This document shows, one piece after another, positions 39,244-47,923 of a stretch of DNA of 64,000 nt. Every line of letters begins with the position of its first letter. Positions within the stretch are counted from its first letter, which is position 1. Made by a program: the position numbers and the translations under genes. Under the pieces are notes generated by a model that had not been told where the DNA came from, did no database searches, and saw only the letters and a list, made by a program, of their open reading frames with translations. Source of the stretch: Caballeronia sp. Lep1P3 (GTDB lineage: Bacteria; Pseudomonadota; Gammaproteobacteria; Burkholderiales; Burkholderiaceae); NCBI RefSeq assembly GCF_022879595.1, contig NZ_CP084265.1, positions 1,178,001 through 1,242,000 on the forward strand. Direction: 5' to 3'.

Positions 39244-40179
39244 TCATTCGTCCGCGTGACGGCACGCCGTGCGCACGCGCGCCGCGGCCGATCCGAGCGC
39301 AGACGCATCGATGGCGAAGGCCGGCGTATCGGGGAGCGCTTCGGAGAGAAGCTGGGTGAGCGTGCGGCCGGGCGGCATTTCGACGAAAACCTGCGCGCCG
39401 CGCTCGTTCATCGCGATGGTCGATTCATGCCAGCGCACCGGATAGCGCAGATTGGTCGCGAGGTCTTCGCGAACCGCGTCCGCGCGATGAAGCACGCGCG
39501 CGCCGCGATTGCCGACATACGGAATGTGCGGGGCATCGAAATGCACTTTGTCGGCCGCTTCGCCGAGGCGCGCGGCGGCGTCCTCCAGCAGCACGCAGTG
39601 CGACGGCACGCTCACCGCAAGCCGCTCCGCCTTGCGCGCGCCGCGTGCGAGCACGGTCTCGCGCAGCGTGTCGAGCGCGTCGTCGCTGCCCGACACGACG
39701 ATCTGCCGCGGCGCGTTCAGGTTCGCGATGTAGGCATCGGCGCGGCTGTCGGCAATGGCGGTCGCGATTTCGCGCTCGTTTAGGCCGAGCACCGCGAGCA
39801 TGCCGTAGCCGCGCGGATAGGCGTCTTCCATCAGCGTGGCGCGCAGGCGCACGAGCCGCAGCGCATCGTCGAACGCGATCGCACCGCATGCGACCGCCGC
39901 GCCGTACGCGCCGACCGACAGACCAGCGACCGCGCCCGCTTCGATGCCTTCCTCGGCGAGCGCGCGCGTCGCCGCCACGCCCGCGACGACGAGGCCAATC
40001 TGCACCGCGACGGTCGACTGGAGCGCATCGGCGGTATCGAGCGCGAGCACGTCTTCGCTGAGAATCGCGCTGGCTTCGGCGAGCGTGCGCCCGATGGCCG
40101 GATGCGGCTTCTCGCCGCCTAGCCGATGCAGGAAGCCGGGCGTTTGCGCGCCTTGTCCGGGAAAGAGATACGCGATCAC
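39244..40179 (-). CDS. mdcH: Malonate decarboxylase malonyl-CoA:ACP transacylase (epsilon)
   Basis: 311 aa. FabD-like acyltransferase that loads malonyl from malonyl-CoA onto the MdcC carrier to prime the cycle. Seen motifs are the N-terminal FPGQGAQTPG, the nucleophile loop GLSVGAYGAA, the ANLNAPRQIVVSG segment and SVPSHC with the catalytic His. The start is GTG at 40179 (VIAYLFPGQG), overlapping the mdcG stop as GTGA, so the two are translationally coupled. It is the last gene of the mdc operon; no terminator follows. Confidence 0.92.
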   Translation of the reverse strand: MIAYLFPGQGAQTPGFLHRLGGEKPHPAIGRTLAEASAILSEDVLALDTADALQSTVAVQIGLVVAGVAATRALAEEGIEAGAVAGLSVGAYGAAVACGAIAFDDALRLVRLRATLMEDAYPRGYGMLAVLGLNEREIATAIADSRADAYIANLNAPRQIVVSGSDDALDTLRETVLARGARKAERLAVSVPSHCVLLEDAAARLGEAADKVHFDAPHIPYVGNRGARVLHRADAVREDLATNLRYPVRWHESTIAMNERGAQVFVEMPPGRTLTQLLSEALPDTPAFAIDASALGSAAARVRTACRHADE

Positions 40180-40838
40180 GCGACGGCCCACGGATCGGCG
40201 GCGAGACGCGGGCCGTCCTCGCGGCGAAGCAGCACGCGCACGTTGCGGTGCGCGTACTCCGCGAGCGAGAACGCGGCGTCCGGCGTTTCGATCTGCACGT
40301 CGATGCGCGTGGCCGCGCGGTCCGCTTCGCGCGAGAGGGCATCGAAGAGGCGCGATGCGTCGTCGCGCGAAAGCCGCTGCGGTGCGCGCATGAGGACATC
40401 GAGATCGCTTTGATGCGTGACGGCCGGCACACCGCTCGCCAGCTCGAAACCCGCGCTTCCGGCGGGGCCCCAGGCGAGTCCGGTCGCGTCGAGGACCGGC
40501 GCGATGGCGCGCAGCAGCACGAAGGCCGGGATGTGCGCGCGGGAATCGTCGGGCTGGCGTTGGCGCAGTGTCTCGGGCGTCAGAATCGCGCCGATGTAGC
40601 GCGGCTCGATCCACGCGCCGAACCGTTCGCCGCGCGTGGCGCCGCGCACGCCGACCGCGATCGACGTTGCAAGCGACATTGCAAGCGACACTGCAAGCGG
40701 CGGCGCCCGTCGCACGACGACGAACGGCGCGCGCGCGAGCGCGGCGTCGACCCATGCGGGCGCATCGGGGAAGGGTGGGGCATCGGCGGTCAATGCCAGA
40801 AGATCGTGTGGGCGCGGCTTCGGATTCGACTGAGTCAT
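40176..40838 (-). CDS. mdcG: Malonate decarboxylase holo-ACP synthase (phosphoribosyl-dephospho-CoA transferase)
   Basis: 220 aa. Attaches the 2'-(5''-phosphoribosyl)-3'-dephospho-CoA group to the MdcC serine. It contains the nucleotidyltransferase-like core TPETLRQRQPDDSR, GLAWGPAGSAGFELASG and HQSDLDVLMRAP. A threefold 12-bp repeat (40667-40702) encodes SLAV/SLAM/SLAT units. Start ATG 40838 (MTQSNPKPRPHDLL) lies 70 bp after mdcE; stop overlaps the mdcH start. An upstream in-frame extension is not supported. Confidence 0.88.
   Translation of the reverse strand: MTQSNPKPRPHDLLALTADAPPFPDAPAWVDAALARAPFVVVRRAPPLAVSLAMSLATSIAVGVRGATRGERFGAWIEPRYIGAILTPETLRQRQPDDSRAHIPAFVLLRAIAPVLDATGLAWGPAGSAGFELASGVPAVTHQSDLDVLMRAPQRLSRDDASRLFDALSREADRAATRIDVQIETPDAAFSLAEYAHRNVRVLLRREDGPRLAADPWAVA
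40667..40702. repeat. 12-bp tandem repeat inside mdcG
   Basis: Unit TTGCAAGCGACA occurs twice exactly and a third time with changes; in frame, encoding Leu-Ala-x-Ser repeats. Confidence 0.85.
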
Positions 40839-40908
40839 CGCACGGTTTCCCGTCTGGATTGCGTTGCGCGGCGGCGTGGCATCGAAGCTTCCAGCGACGG
40901 CTCGCGCA

Positions 40909-41724
40909 TCACGCGTCCCACTGTTCCCGCATGCGCCTGCGCACTTCGACCGATGCCGCGCGCGTGCGTTTGGCATCCGCCGAAGCGAGCCGGTTCGACA
41001 GATCGCGCGGGCCGCTGCGCGCATCCCTCACCGCCGCCGCGAGCGATGCCTTCACGCGCTCGACATCCGCGTCGGTCGGCGCATCGGCATTCACGCCGTG
41101 AATCAGTTCGTGGAGCAGGCCGAGCTTCGCATAGGCGCTCATCTTGTACGACATCGGCAGCACGGTATCGCCGAGCGCATCGAGACTTTCGACGCTGCGC
41201 CGCGTGACGCGCGCGGCGGCTTCCTTGCCCATCGCGTGCACGGCCGTGCCGGATGCGTCCAGCGCGACGATGCGGTTCGCCTGATAGCCATGCGCGAGAT
41301 ACGCGCCCGACATCGCCGGCCCGACGATCAGCGCGATCACCGGATGCCCCGCGAGGCGCGCGCTCGCATAGGCGTCGACGGCGGCGGCGCACGCGAGATG
41401 GATGCCGAGCAATTCCTCGCGACGCCCGTACGCCTGGCTTTTGACATCGACGACAGCGACGATCGGGCGCTTTTCGTCCGCGTCGCGATCGGCGTCGAGC
41501 ACGTCGCGCACCGCGCGTGCGAGGAGCCACCCTTGCTCCAGCCCGACGACGTTATCCGTCGCGCGGGGAAAGCGGTTGTGCGGATCGGGCACGACGGCGA
41601 TGAAGCGCGCCGCTTCGCCGTCGAGTTCGCCGTCGCGCGCGCGGACCGGGCCGCTTTGCGCGCCCGCCGGCGATGGCGCCAGCGCGTTGAGCCAGCATTG
41701 GCCGCGTGAAGACATCGCGCTCAT
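40909..41724 (-). CDS. mdcE: Biotin-independent malonate decarboxylase subunit gamma
   Basis: 271 aa. With MdcD it forms the carboxyl-lyase that decarboxylates malonyl-S-ACP to acetyl-S-ACP. Crotonase-like fold with VVDVKSQAYGRREELLGIHLACAAA and GPAMSGAYLAHGYQANRIVALD. The start at 41724 (MSAMSSRGQC) overlaps the mdcD stop as ATGA. A second Met three codons in is an alternative. A longer frame to 42447 is antisense-type shadow and is rejected. Confidence 0.93.
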   Translation of the reverse strand: MSAMSSRGQCWLNALAPSPAGAQSGPVRARDGELDGEAARFIAVVPDPHNRFPRATDNVVGLEQGWLLARAVRDVLDADRDADEKRPIVAVVDVKSQAYGRREELLGIHLACAAAVDAYASARLAGHPVIALIVGPAMSGAYLAHGYQANRIVALDASGTAVHAMGKEAAARVTRRSVESLDALGDTVLPMSYKMSAYAKLGLLHELIHGVNADAPTDADVERVKASLAAAVRDARSGPRDLSNRLASADAKRTRAASVEVRRRMREQWDA

Positions 41725-42578
41725 CGTTGTGTTCCTCCCGACGTGTGCCAGAGCGTGCGCAGCGTGTCCGGATCGATGTCGCCCGGATTCACGCGCGCAA
41801 GCCGCCCGATGAAGCCCTCGACATCCGCGCTCCGATGCTGCGACGGCACGCCGCGCGCGAACGCCGCGAGCACGGCGTCGCGGACTTCGGCGGTATCGTC
41901 TTCGACGAGCGTATCCGCAAGCCCGACCGCGACGCGTTCCTCGCCGCCGATCATCGACCAGATGAGCCGGCGATCGCCCGCATCGAGTTCCTCGATGCCC
42001 GCTTCCTGCTCGATCACTTCCGGCCCGTTCATGCCGAGCCGCGCCTGGCGCGTCATCACGAGTTCGGTGCACAGCGCCGCCGCGAGCGACATGCCGCCGA
42101 AGCAGCCGACCATGCCGCCGATCACGCCGACGACCGGCACGTGCTGACGCAACGCAACGATGGCCGCCTGAATTTCCGCGATCGCCGCGAGTCCGAGATT
42201 CGCTTCCTGCAGACGCACGCCGCCGGTTTCGAAAAGAATGAGCGGACGAATGGCGCGGCCCGCCTCGAATTCGCCGAGCGCGAGTTCGAGCGCCGCCGCG
42301 ATCTTCGCGCCCGATACTTCGCCGATGCTGCCGCCCTGAAACGCCGGCTCGATCGCGGCGATCACGGCCGGTTCGCCGCCGAGCCTGCCGCGCGCGATCA
42401 CCGCGCCGTCGTCGGCCTGACAGACGATGTTCTGCATCGCGAGCCACGGCGATTCGAGTTTGTCGAACGGGCCGAGCAGTTCGCGGAACGTGCCCGCATC
42501 GAGCAACGCCTGCGCGCGCTCGCGCGCCGTCATCTCGATGAAGCTGTGCCGCGCGAGAAAATTATCGTGGGCGCTCAT
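41721..42578 (-). CDS. mdcD: Biotin-independent malonate decarboxylase subunit beta
   Basis: 285 aa carboxylase-like subunit. It contains FQGGSIGEVSGAKIAAALELA, LILFETGGVRLQEANLGLAAIAEI and the oxyanion-type VVGVIGGMVGCFGGMSLAAALC. This is the biotin-independent form, with a single carboxyltransferase-like domain per subunit. It overlaps mdcC upstream and mdcE downstream by 4 nt each. Confidence 0.94.
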   Translation of the reverse strand: MSAHDNFLARHSFIEMTARERAQALLDAGTFRELLGPFDKLESPWLAMQNIVCQADDGAVIARGRLGGEPAVIAAIEPAFQGGSIGEVSGAKIAAALELALGEFEAGRAIRPLILFETGGVRLQEANLGLAAIAEIQAAIVALRQHVPVVGVIGGMVGCFGGMSLAAALCTELVMTRQARLGMNGPEVIEQEAGIEELDAGDRRLIWSMIGGEERVAVGLADTLVEDDTAEVRDAVLAAFARGVPSQHRSADVEGFIGRLARVNPGDIDPDTLRTLWHTSGGTQR

Positions 42579-42886
42579 CGCGTGTCTCCGTCGCCGGCTT
42601 CTTCCGCTTCGGCGGCTTCCGAGAGCCGCAGCATCACGACGCCGGGCGTCGCGCCGAAATCGTTCAGCTCGAAGCGCGCCGCGCCGTCGTAGCGCTGAAA
42701 GAAGCGGTCGAGCACGCTCTTCCAGACGTGCCCGTAGCCGTCGACGCTCGTGCGGATCACAACTTCGGCGTTCGCCGTCTGCGACGGCGTGAGCAGCACT
42801 TCGAGATCGCCCGAGCCGACGACGCCCACGTGCGCGCGGCGCGTCACCGGGCGCCGCGCGGGATATTCGTATCGCATGTTTTCCAT
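42575..42886 (-). CDS. mdcC: Malonate decarboxylase acyl carrier protein (delta)
   Basis: 103 aa carrier that bears the phosphoribosyl-dephospho-CoA arm. The attachment Ser is Ser25 in HVGVVGSGDLEVLL. The remainder (TPSQTANAEVVIRTSVDGYG, VLDRFFQRYDGAARFELND) matches MdcC. AGAGGA sits ahead of the ATG at 42886. Its C-terminus ends in an acidic EAAEAEEAGDGD tail. Confidence 0.94.
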   Translation of the reverse strand: MENMRYEYPARRPVTRRAHVGVVGSGDLEVLLTPSQTANAEVVIRTSVDGYGHVWKSVLDRFFQRYDGAARFELNDFGATPGVVMLRLSEAAEAEEAGDGDTR

Positions 42887-42908
42887 TTGCGTTCCTCTTG
42901 AATGCTTT

Positions 42909-43790
42909 TCAGGACGATGATTGCCTGAGGCTGTCGAGAAAGAGCGTGGCCGCGAGCAGATCGGCGGCGCCGCCCGGCGAGGCGTTCAGTGCGAGCAGTT
43001 CGGCATCGAGCGCGGCAAGCGCGGCGCGGCCTTCGCGCGAACCCGCGCCGCCGCTTTGCAGCACGCGGCGCGCGCCTTTCTTCGCGATGACGAGCGCCTT
43101 CATGCCGCCGCGATGCAAGAGGCACGTATCGTCGAGCGACGCGATGATCGCGACGAGCGCATCGAGCCGCGCGTCGTTTTCGGCGAGACCGCGACGGCGT
43201 GCGTCGTCGAGTGCGGGCAGGCCGATGCGCAGCGCATGCAAAAAGCCCTCGCGCGCTTCGCCGCGCGCGCCCGCCACGCGAAAGCGCGCCGCGACGCGCG
43301 CGCCGTGGCTCGTTTCGGCGGACGCGGGCGCGAAACGGTCTTCGTGACGCGCGATCAGCGCGGCGGACGAACAGATCGCTTCGGTGTCGCCGGGCGCATG
43401 CATCGCCGCGCCGGCGCAGAGCAGGCCGACGATCCAGATCGCGCCGCGATGCGCGTTGCTGCCGTCGGTCGCGCGCAGCATCGCCGCTTCCCCTTCGCGT
43501 CCGATGCGCGCGAGCCGTTCGCGCAATGCCTGCGAGGGCGCTTCGCCGGATGCCGCGCGCGCAATTGCGAGAAAGGTCGGACGAAGCGCGCGCGCCGAGC
43601 GCAGCATCGTCATGAGATCGAGATCGCGATGCGCGCCGCTGCCGCGTTCGTCGACGAGTGCGGGCTTGGGCGTCACGCGCGCCTCGGCGATGAGCGCATC
43701 GACGGCTCGATCCGCGATGTCAGCGGCGGCGGGCTGCGCCGTCGCGAGCGGGCGGTCCGCATAGAGGAAAGCGCAACGCATCGCGCTCAC
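42909..43790 (-). CDS. mdcB: Triphosphoribosyl-dephospho-CoA synthase
   Basis: Makes the precursor of the prosthetic group from dephospho-CoA and ATP. 293 aa from the GTG at 43790, whose GTGA overlaps the mdcA stop; an ATG three codons later (43781) is an alternative. The conserved LIAEARVTPKPALVDERGSGAH, GSNAHRGAIWIVGLLCAGAA and DDTCLLHRGGM segments match the CitG/MdcB family. Confidence 0.92.
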   Translation of the reverse strand: MSAMRCAFLYADRPLATAQPAAADIADRAVDALIAEARVTPKPALVDERGSGAHRDLDLMTMLRSARALRPTFLAIARAASGEAPSQALRERLARIGREGEAAMLRATDGSNAHRGAIWIVGLLCAGAAMHAPGDTEAICSSAALIARHEDRFAPASAETSHGARVAARFRVAGARGEAREGFLHALRIGLPALDDARRRGLAENDARLDALVAIIASLDDTCLLHRGGMKALVIAKKGARRVLQSGGAGSREGRAALAALDAELLALNASPGGAADLLAATLFLDSLRQSSS

Positions 43791-45463
43791 CAGCTTCTGA
43801 AGCGCGCGGGCGGCGCGTAGAGACCGCCCGACCACGCGACGAGATCGTCGATGCTGCGCGCGGCGAGCAGCGAGCGCTTCGCTTCGCCGCGCCGCACGCC
43901 GAGGTCTTCCGGGAACGCGACGATGCCGCGCCGCCGCAGTTCCGCCGTCTTCGACGCGTCCGCGCGCATGCCGATGGGCGTCACGCCCGCGACCGCCGCG
44001 AGCGCCGCGCGCCGTTCATCGACGCCTTCGGCCGCATGCAGATACGCGATGCCTTCCTCGGTCACGACGTGCGTGACATCGTCGCCGTAGATCATGACGG
44101 GCGCGATCGGCATGTTGCTTTTCTCGCCGACGGCAATCGCGTCGAGCGCATCGACGATGGTCGGCTCGCCGCCTTTCTTGTACGTCTCGGCGGTCTGCAC
44201 GACGAGCTTGTGACCGCGCGCAATCGACGGATTCGGGCCGTCGTTGCGCAGCAGCTTGAGCCACGCTTCGCTCGAATGGCGGCGGCCGCGCGGATCGTGT
44301 CCCATGTTCGGCGCGCCGCCGAAACCCGCGAGCCGCCCGAGCGTGACGGTGGACGAGTTGGCGTCGGCGTCCATCTGCAAGGTCGAGCCGATGAAGAGAT
44401 CGACACCGTACTGGCCCGCAAGCTGACAGAACACGCGATTGGAGCGCAGGCTGCCGTCGCGTCCGGTGAAGAACACGTCGGGGCGCGCCGCGATGTAGTT
44501 TTCCATGCCGACTTCGCTGCCGAAGCAGTGCACGCTTTCGACCCAGCCGGACTCGATCGCCGGAATGAGCGTGGGATGCGGATTGAGCGCCCAGTGCGTG
44601 CAGATCTTGCCTTTCAGCCCGAGCGATTCGCCGTAAGTCGGCAGCAGCAGTTCGATCGCCGCCGTATCGAAGCCGATGCCGTGATTGAGCGACGTCACGC
44701 CATAACGCGCGTAGATGCCGCGAATGGTCATCATCGCCATGAGAATCTGCAACTCGCCGATGTGACGCGGATCGCGCGTGAAAAGCGGCTCGACGGCGAA
44801 CGGCCGGTCCGCCTTCACGACGACATCGACCCACGAGCCGGGAATGTCCACGCGCGGCAATTCATCGACGATCTCGTTCACCTGCGCGATCACGATGCCG
44901 TGACGAAACGCGGTGGCCTCGACGATCGTCGGCGTGTCTTCGGTGTTCGCGCCGGTGTAGAGGTTGCCGTGGCGGTCCGCTTTTTCCGCGCAGACGAGCG
45001 CGACGTTCGGCGTGAGATCGATGAACATGCGCGCGTACAGTTCGATGTACGTATAGATCGCGCCGATTTCCAGCATGCCGTCTTCGAGCAGTTGCGCGAC
45101 GCGCAGGCTCTGCGGGCCGGCGTAGGCGAAGTCCACCTTGCGCGCGATGCCTTGCTCGAAGAGCGTCAGATGCTCGGGCCGGCTGATGCTCGAAATCAGC
45201 AGATGGACGTCATGCACGCGCTCCGGGTCGAGCCTCGCGAACGCGCGCGACAGAAAATCCGCCTGCTTCTGATTGTTGCCTTCGAGCGCCACGCGGTCGC
45301 CGGTGACGATGAGCGCGTGCAGCGCATCGACGATACGGCGGCTATCGAGCACCGGACCGTCGAGCCACGGTTCGACGAGCTTCAGACGGCGCGCTTTTTC
45401 CTGCGCGCGCGTGTTCCAGTTGCGGGTTGGCGTGAGGGCTTCGGCGGGAGGGGACGATGTCAT
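43787..45463 (-). CDS. mdcA: Malonate decarboxylase subunit alpha (malonate:acetyl-ACP transferase)
   Basis: 558 aa, CoA-transferase-like. Swaps acetate for malonate on the carrier protein, giving malonyl-S-ACP. Conserved segments are VALEGNNQKQADFLSRAFARLDP, LLISSISRPEHLTLFEQGIARKVDFAYAGPQ, GLKGKICTHWALNPHPTLIPAIESGWVESVHCFGSEVGMENY and GGAPNMGHDPRGRRH. Start at 45463 overlaps the GntR regulator's stop (ATGA). Confidence 0.96.
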   Translation of the reverse strand: MTSSPPAEALTPTRNWNTRAQEKARRLKLVEPWLDGPVLDSRRIVDALHALIVTGDRVALEGNNQKQADFLSRAFARLDPERVHDVHLLISSISRPEHLTLFEQGIARKVDFAYAGPQSLRVAQLLEDGMLEIGAIYTYIELYARMFIDLTPNVALVCAEKADRHGNLYTGANTEDTPTIVEATAFRHGIVIAQVNEIVDELPRVDIPGSWVDVVVKADRPFAVEPLFTRDPRHIGELQILMAMMTIRGIYARYGVTSLNHGIGFDTAAIELLLPTYGESLGLKGKICTHWALNPHPTLIPAIESGWVESVHCFGSEVGMENYIAARPDVFFTGRDGSLRSNRVFCQLAGQYGVDLFIGSTLQMDADANSSTVTLGRLAGFGGAPNMGHDPRGRRHSSEAWLKLLRNDGPNPSIARGHKLVVQTAETYKKGGEPTIVDALDAIAVGEKSNMPIAPVMIYGDDVTHVVTEEGIAYLHAAEGVDERRAALAAVAGVTPIGMRADASKTAELRRRGIVAFPEDLGVRRGEAKRSLLAARSIDDLVAWSGGLYAPPARFRSW

Positions 45464-46260
45464 CGGTCGGCCTGTCGGGAAGACGTGGAGGATGAGGAAG
45501 CGCGAACGGTCGCGCGCGCGCGGCGCTTCTTCTTGACGTGGCTCGCGTCCGCGAGTGCCTGCGCATCGGCGAGAAAGCGGTGGATCAGATCGCCGGTCGC
45601 GAGCAGATGGCGCGCCACGAGCGTCTGCGCGGCTTCGATATCGCGTGCGACGAGGGCATCGAAAATGGCGTGATGTTCGGCATCGGACGCATCCTTGTGG
45701 ATCGGCAAGCCCAGCTTGAGACGCAGATAACGCTCGCCTCTGCGATGCATCTGGCCGATCAGTTCCATGAGACGCGGCCGGTTCGCGGGCGCATACAGGC
45801 TCATGTGGAAGGCCTCGTTGCGCATCACGTAGAGCGCGGGGTCCGGCTCCTTCTCGGCGGCTTGAAGCAGACGTTGCGATTGCGCGAGCGTCTCGTCCGT
45901 GTGATGTTCGATCGCAATGCCGATCGCGAGGCTTTCCAGCGACGCGCGAATCTCGTAGATCTCGCGGGCTTCATCGGCGGATTGCAGGCTCACCGCCGCG
46001 CCGCGGTTCGGCTCGATCGTGACCCAACCTTCGCTTTCGAGCTGCCGGAACGCCTCGCGCACCGGAATCGCGCTCACCGAGAACTGCCGCGCGACCGCGT
46101 CCTGGCGCAGCGGCTCGCCCGGCCGCAGCGATCCCTCGACGATGGCGGTGCGCAACGCGTCCGCGATGAAGCGCGAGGTGCTCTGCCGCGGCTCGAACTG
46201 CGCGTTCCGGAACGATGAGATCGCGTGCGGCGCGGCGGCGTTCAACAGGTCTGTCGGCAT
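45460..46260 (-). CDS. GntR-family (FadR/VanR subfamily) regulator of malonate genes
   Basis: 266 aa. An N-terminal winged helix (about residues 28-95: STSRFIADALRTAIVEGSLR, QFSVSAIPVREAFRQLESEGW) is followed by an all-helical FCD effector domain (residues about 100-235), with likely metal-ligand His/Asp residues in the AFHMSLYAPANRP and HHAIFDALVARD segments. The last 30 residues are Lys/Arg/Ser-rich. It is the first gene of the mdc operon and overlaps mdcA by 4 nt, so it probably controls its own operon, as MdcY does in Acinetobacter. The start is ATG 46260. Confidence 0.9.
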   Translation of the reverse strand: MPTDLLNAAAPHAISSFRNAQFEPRQSTSRFIADALRTAIVEGSLRPGEPLRQDAVARQFSVSAIPVREAFRQLESEGWVTIEPNRGAAVSLQSADEAREIYEIRASLESLAIGIAIEHHTDETLAQSQRLLQAAEKEPDPALYVMRNEAFHMSLYAPANRPRLMELIGQMHRRGERYLRLKLGLPIHKDASDAEHHAIFDALVARDIEAAQTLVARHLLATGDLIHRFLADAQALADASHVKKKRRARATVRASSSSTSSRQADR

Positions 46261-46283
46261 GGCTGCTAGGTGAAAGTGCGGAG

Positions 46284-46323
46284 TTGTGGCGCGTCGTTGT
46301 TCAAATATTATATATAAAACGAC
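46284..46323. promoter_or_regulatory. mdc/MFS divergent control region
   Basis: GTCGTT (46293-46298) and AACGAC (46318-46323) form a 6-bp inverted repeat around the palindrome TTATATATAA (46308-46317). A rightward promoter TTGTGG (46284-46289), 16 bp, TATTAT (46306-46311), and a leftward TATAAT (46312-46307) lie inside it. This is a candidate operator for the GntR-type protein. Confidence 0.55.
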
Positions 46324-46428
46324 ACACCGAACCCCCGGTGCTTTCCCTAGACGCCGACCCCAAGAATCGACAAGCCGCGTCGCCACTTCCTCACCAGTCG
46401 CCGACCCGCAGAGAAGGAGAGTCACGCC

Positions 46429-47754
46429 ATGCCCAGCACGCTAGACGAAGAGATCGGCGCCCCGCGCGCCGCACGCACGAAACGCACACCGCTCAACCGT
46501 TCGCAGATAACGGGTTTCTGGGGCGCGTGGGCCGGCTGGACGCTCGACGGGATGGATTCGTTCATCTACGCGCTGGTGCTCGCGCCCGCGCTCACGGAAC
46601 TGCTGCCGCGTTCGGGCTATGCGGCGACGCCCGCGAACGTCGGCCTCGCCGGGTCGATTCTTTTCGCGCTCTTTCTCGTCGGATGGGGACTCTCGTTCAT
46701 CTGGGGGCCGCTCGCGGACCGCTTCGGGCGCACGAAGGTGCTTGCCGCGACGATCTTCACGTTCGCGATCTTCACCGGCCTCGCGGCGACCGCGCATACG
46801 GTGTGGGCGCTCGGCATCTACCGGTTCTTCGCGGGCGTCGGCATCGGCGGGGAGTGGGCGCTGGCGGGAACGTATGTCGCGGAGGCGTGGCCGGAGGATC
46901 GCCGCAAGATGGGCGCGGGCTATCTCCAGACCGGCTACTACGCGGGCTTTTTCCTCGCCGCCGCGCTGAACTACACCATCGGCGCGGCGTTCGGCTGGCG
47001 CGCGATGTTTCTCGTCGGGTTGTTCCCGGTCGTCGTGTCGATTGTCGTGCTGATGCGCGTGAAGGAAACCGACAAGTGGGAGCGCGCCGAGGCCACGGCT
47101 GCGCCGGCGGTGAAACATCAAAGTCCGCTGCGCGCGATCTTTTCCGCGCAGTATCGCAAGCGCACGATCGTCGCGGCGGTGCTGCTGACGGTCGCGATCA
47201 TCGGGCTGTGGGCGGGCGCGGTGTACGAGCCGTCCGCCGTCATCCAGCTTGCGACGAAGGCCGGCATGTCGAAGCCCGAAGCCGCGCGCATGGCGTCGAT
47301 CGCCACGGGGCTTTTGTCCATCGGCACGATCCTCGGCTGTCTCGCGCTCCCGCCGATGGCCGAGCGCATCGGCCGGCGCATGACGCTCGCGGTGTATTTC
47401 ATCGGCATGGCGGCGTCGATCGCGCTGTCGTTCGGCTGGGCGTTCTACATGCACAACGGGCTTGCGCCGTTCATCGCGCTGCTCTTTGTGCTGGGCTTCT
47501 TCGGCGGCAACTTCGCGCTCTTCAGCCTGTGGCTTCCCGAGCAGTTCGAGACCCGCGTGCGCGCCACGGCGTTTGCCTTCTGCACGTCGGTGGGGCGCTT
47601 CTTCGGCGCGATCGTGAACTTCGGCATCGGCGCGATGGTGCTCAACATGAAGACGCTCGGCGTGCCGATCGCGCTGACGGCGATCGTGTTTCTCGTCGGT
47701 CTCGCGGTGATTCCGCTCGCACCGGAAACGAGGGGGCAGGAACTGCCGAACTGA
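46429..47754 (+). CDS. MFS transporter, probable malonate/dicarboxylate importer
   Basis: 441 aa, about 12 transmembrane helices. MFS signature loops include GPLADRFGRTKVL after helix 2 and AERIGRRMTLAV in the second half. The acidic GWTLDGMDSFIYALV helix 1 is typical of the sialate:H+/aromatic-acid symporter group of MFS. It is transcribed divergently from the mdc operon with a shared 168-bp control region, and no MdcF, MdcLM or MadLM-type malonate permease is present. This is the main reason to propose malonate as substrate. GAGAAGGAG precedes the ATG. Confidence 0.85.
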   Translation: MPSTLDEEIGAPRAARTKRTPLNRSQITGFWGAWAGWTLDGMDSFIYALVLAPALTELLPRSGYAATPANVGLAGSILFALFLVGWGLSFIWGPLADRFGRTKVLAATIFTFAIFTGLAATAHTVWALGIYRFFAGVGIGGEWALAGTYVAEAWPEDRRKMGAGYLQTGYYAGFFLAAALNYTIGAAFGWRAMFLVGLFPVVVSIVVLMRVKETDKWERAEATAAPAVKHQSPLRAIFSAQYRKRTIVAAVLLTVAIIGLWAGAVYEPSAVIQLATKAGMSKPEAARMASIATGLLSIGTILGCLALPPMAERIGRRMTLAVYFIGMAASIALSFGWAFYMHNGLAPFIALLFVLGFFGGNFALFSLWLPEQFETRVRATAFAFCTSVGRFFGAIVNFGIGAMVLNMKTLGVPIALTAIVFLVGLAVIPLAPETRGQELPN

Positions 47755-47778
47755 GTTTTGTTGCGTGCGGCAGCAAGG

Positions 47779-47804
47779 AGGCGGCCTTCATCGGCCGCCT
47801 TTTT
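47779..47804 (+). terminator. Intrinsic terminator after the MFS gene
   Basis: 8-bp stem AGGCGGCC/GGCCGCCT (47779-47786, 47793-47800) with a TTTT tail. Confidence 0.88.
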
Positions 47805-47923
47805 GTTGCTCGTTGTAAAAGCGCCGCGCGGTAATAGGAGGTTACGAACTCGAACACTCCGCCGCGCCAACGTTCGTTATAGTTGATTCAACACAACAAA
47901 CAACCCATCGAGGTGGGCTTCAC

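Noticed and set aside
46215..47834. 539-codon alternative frame over the MFS gene
   Set aside because: Arg/His-rich shadow of the MFS transporter frame.
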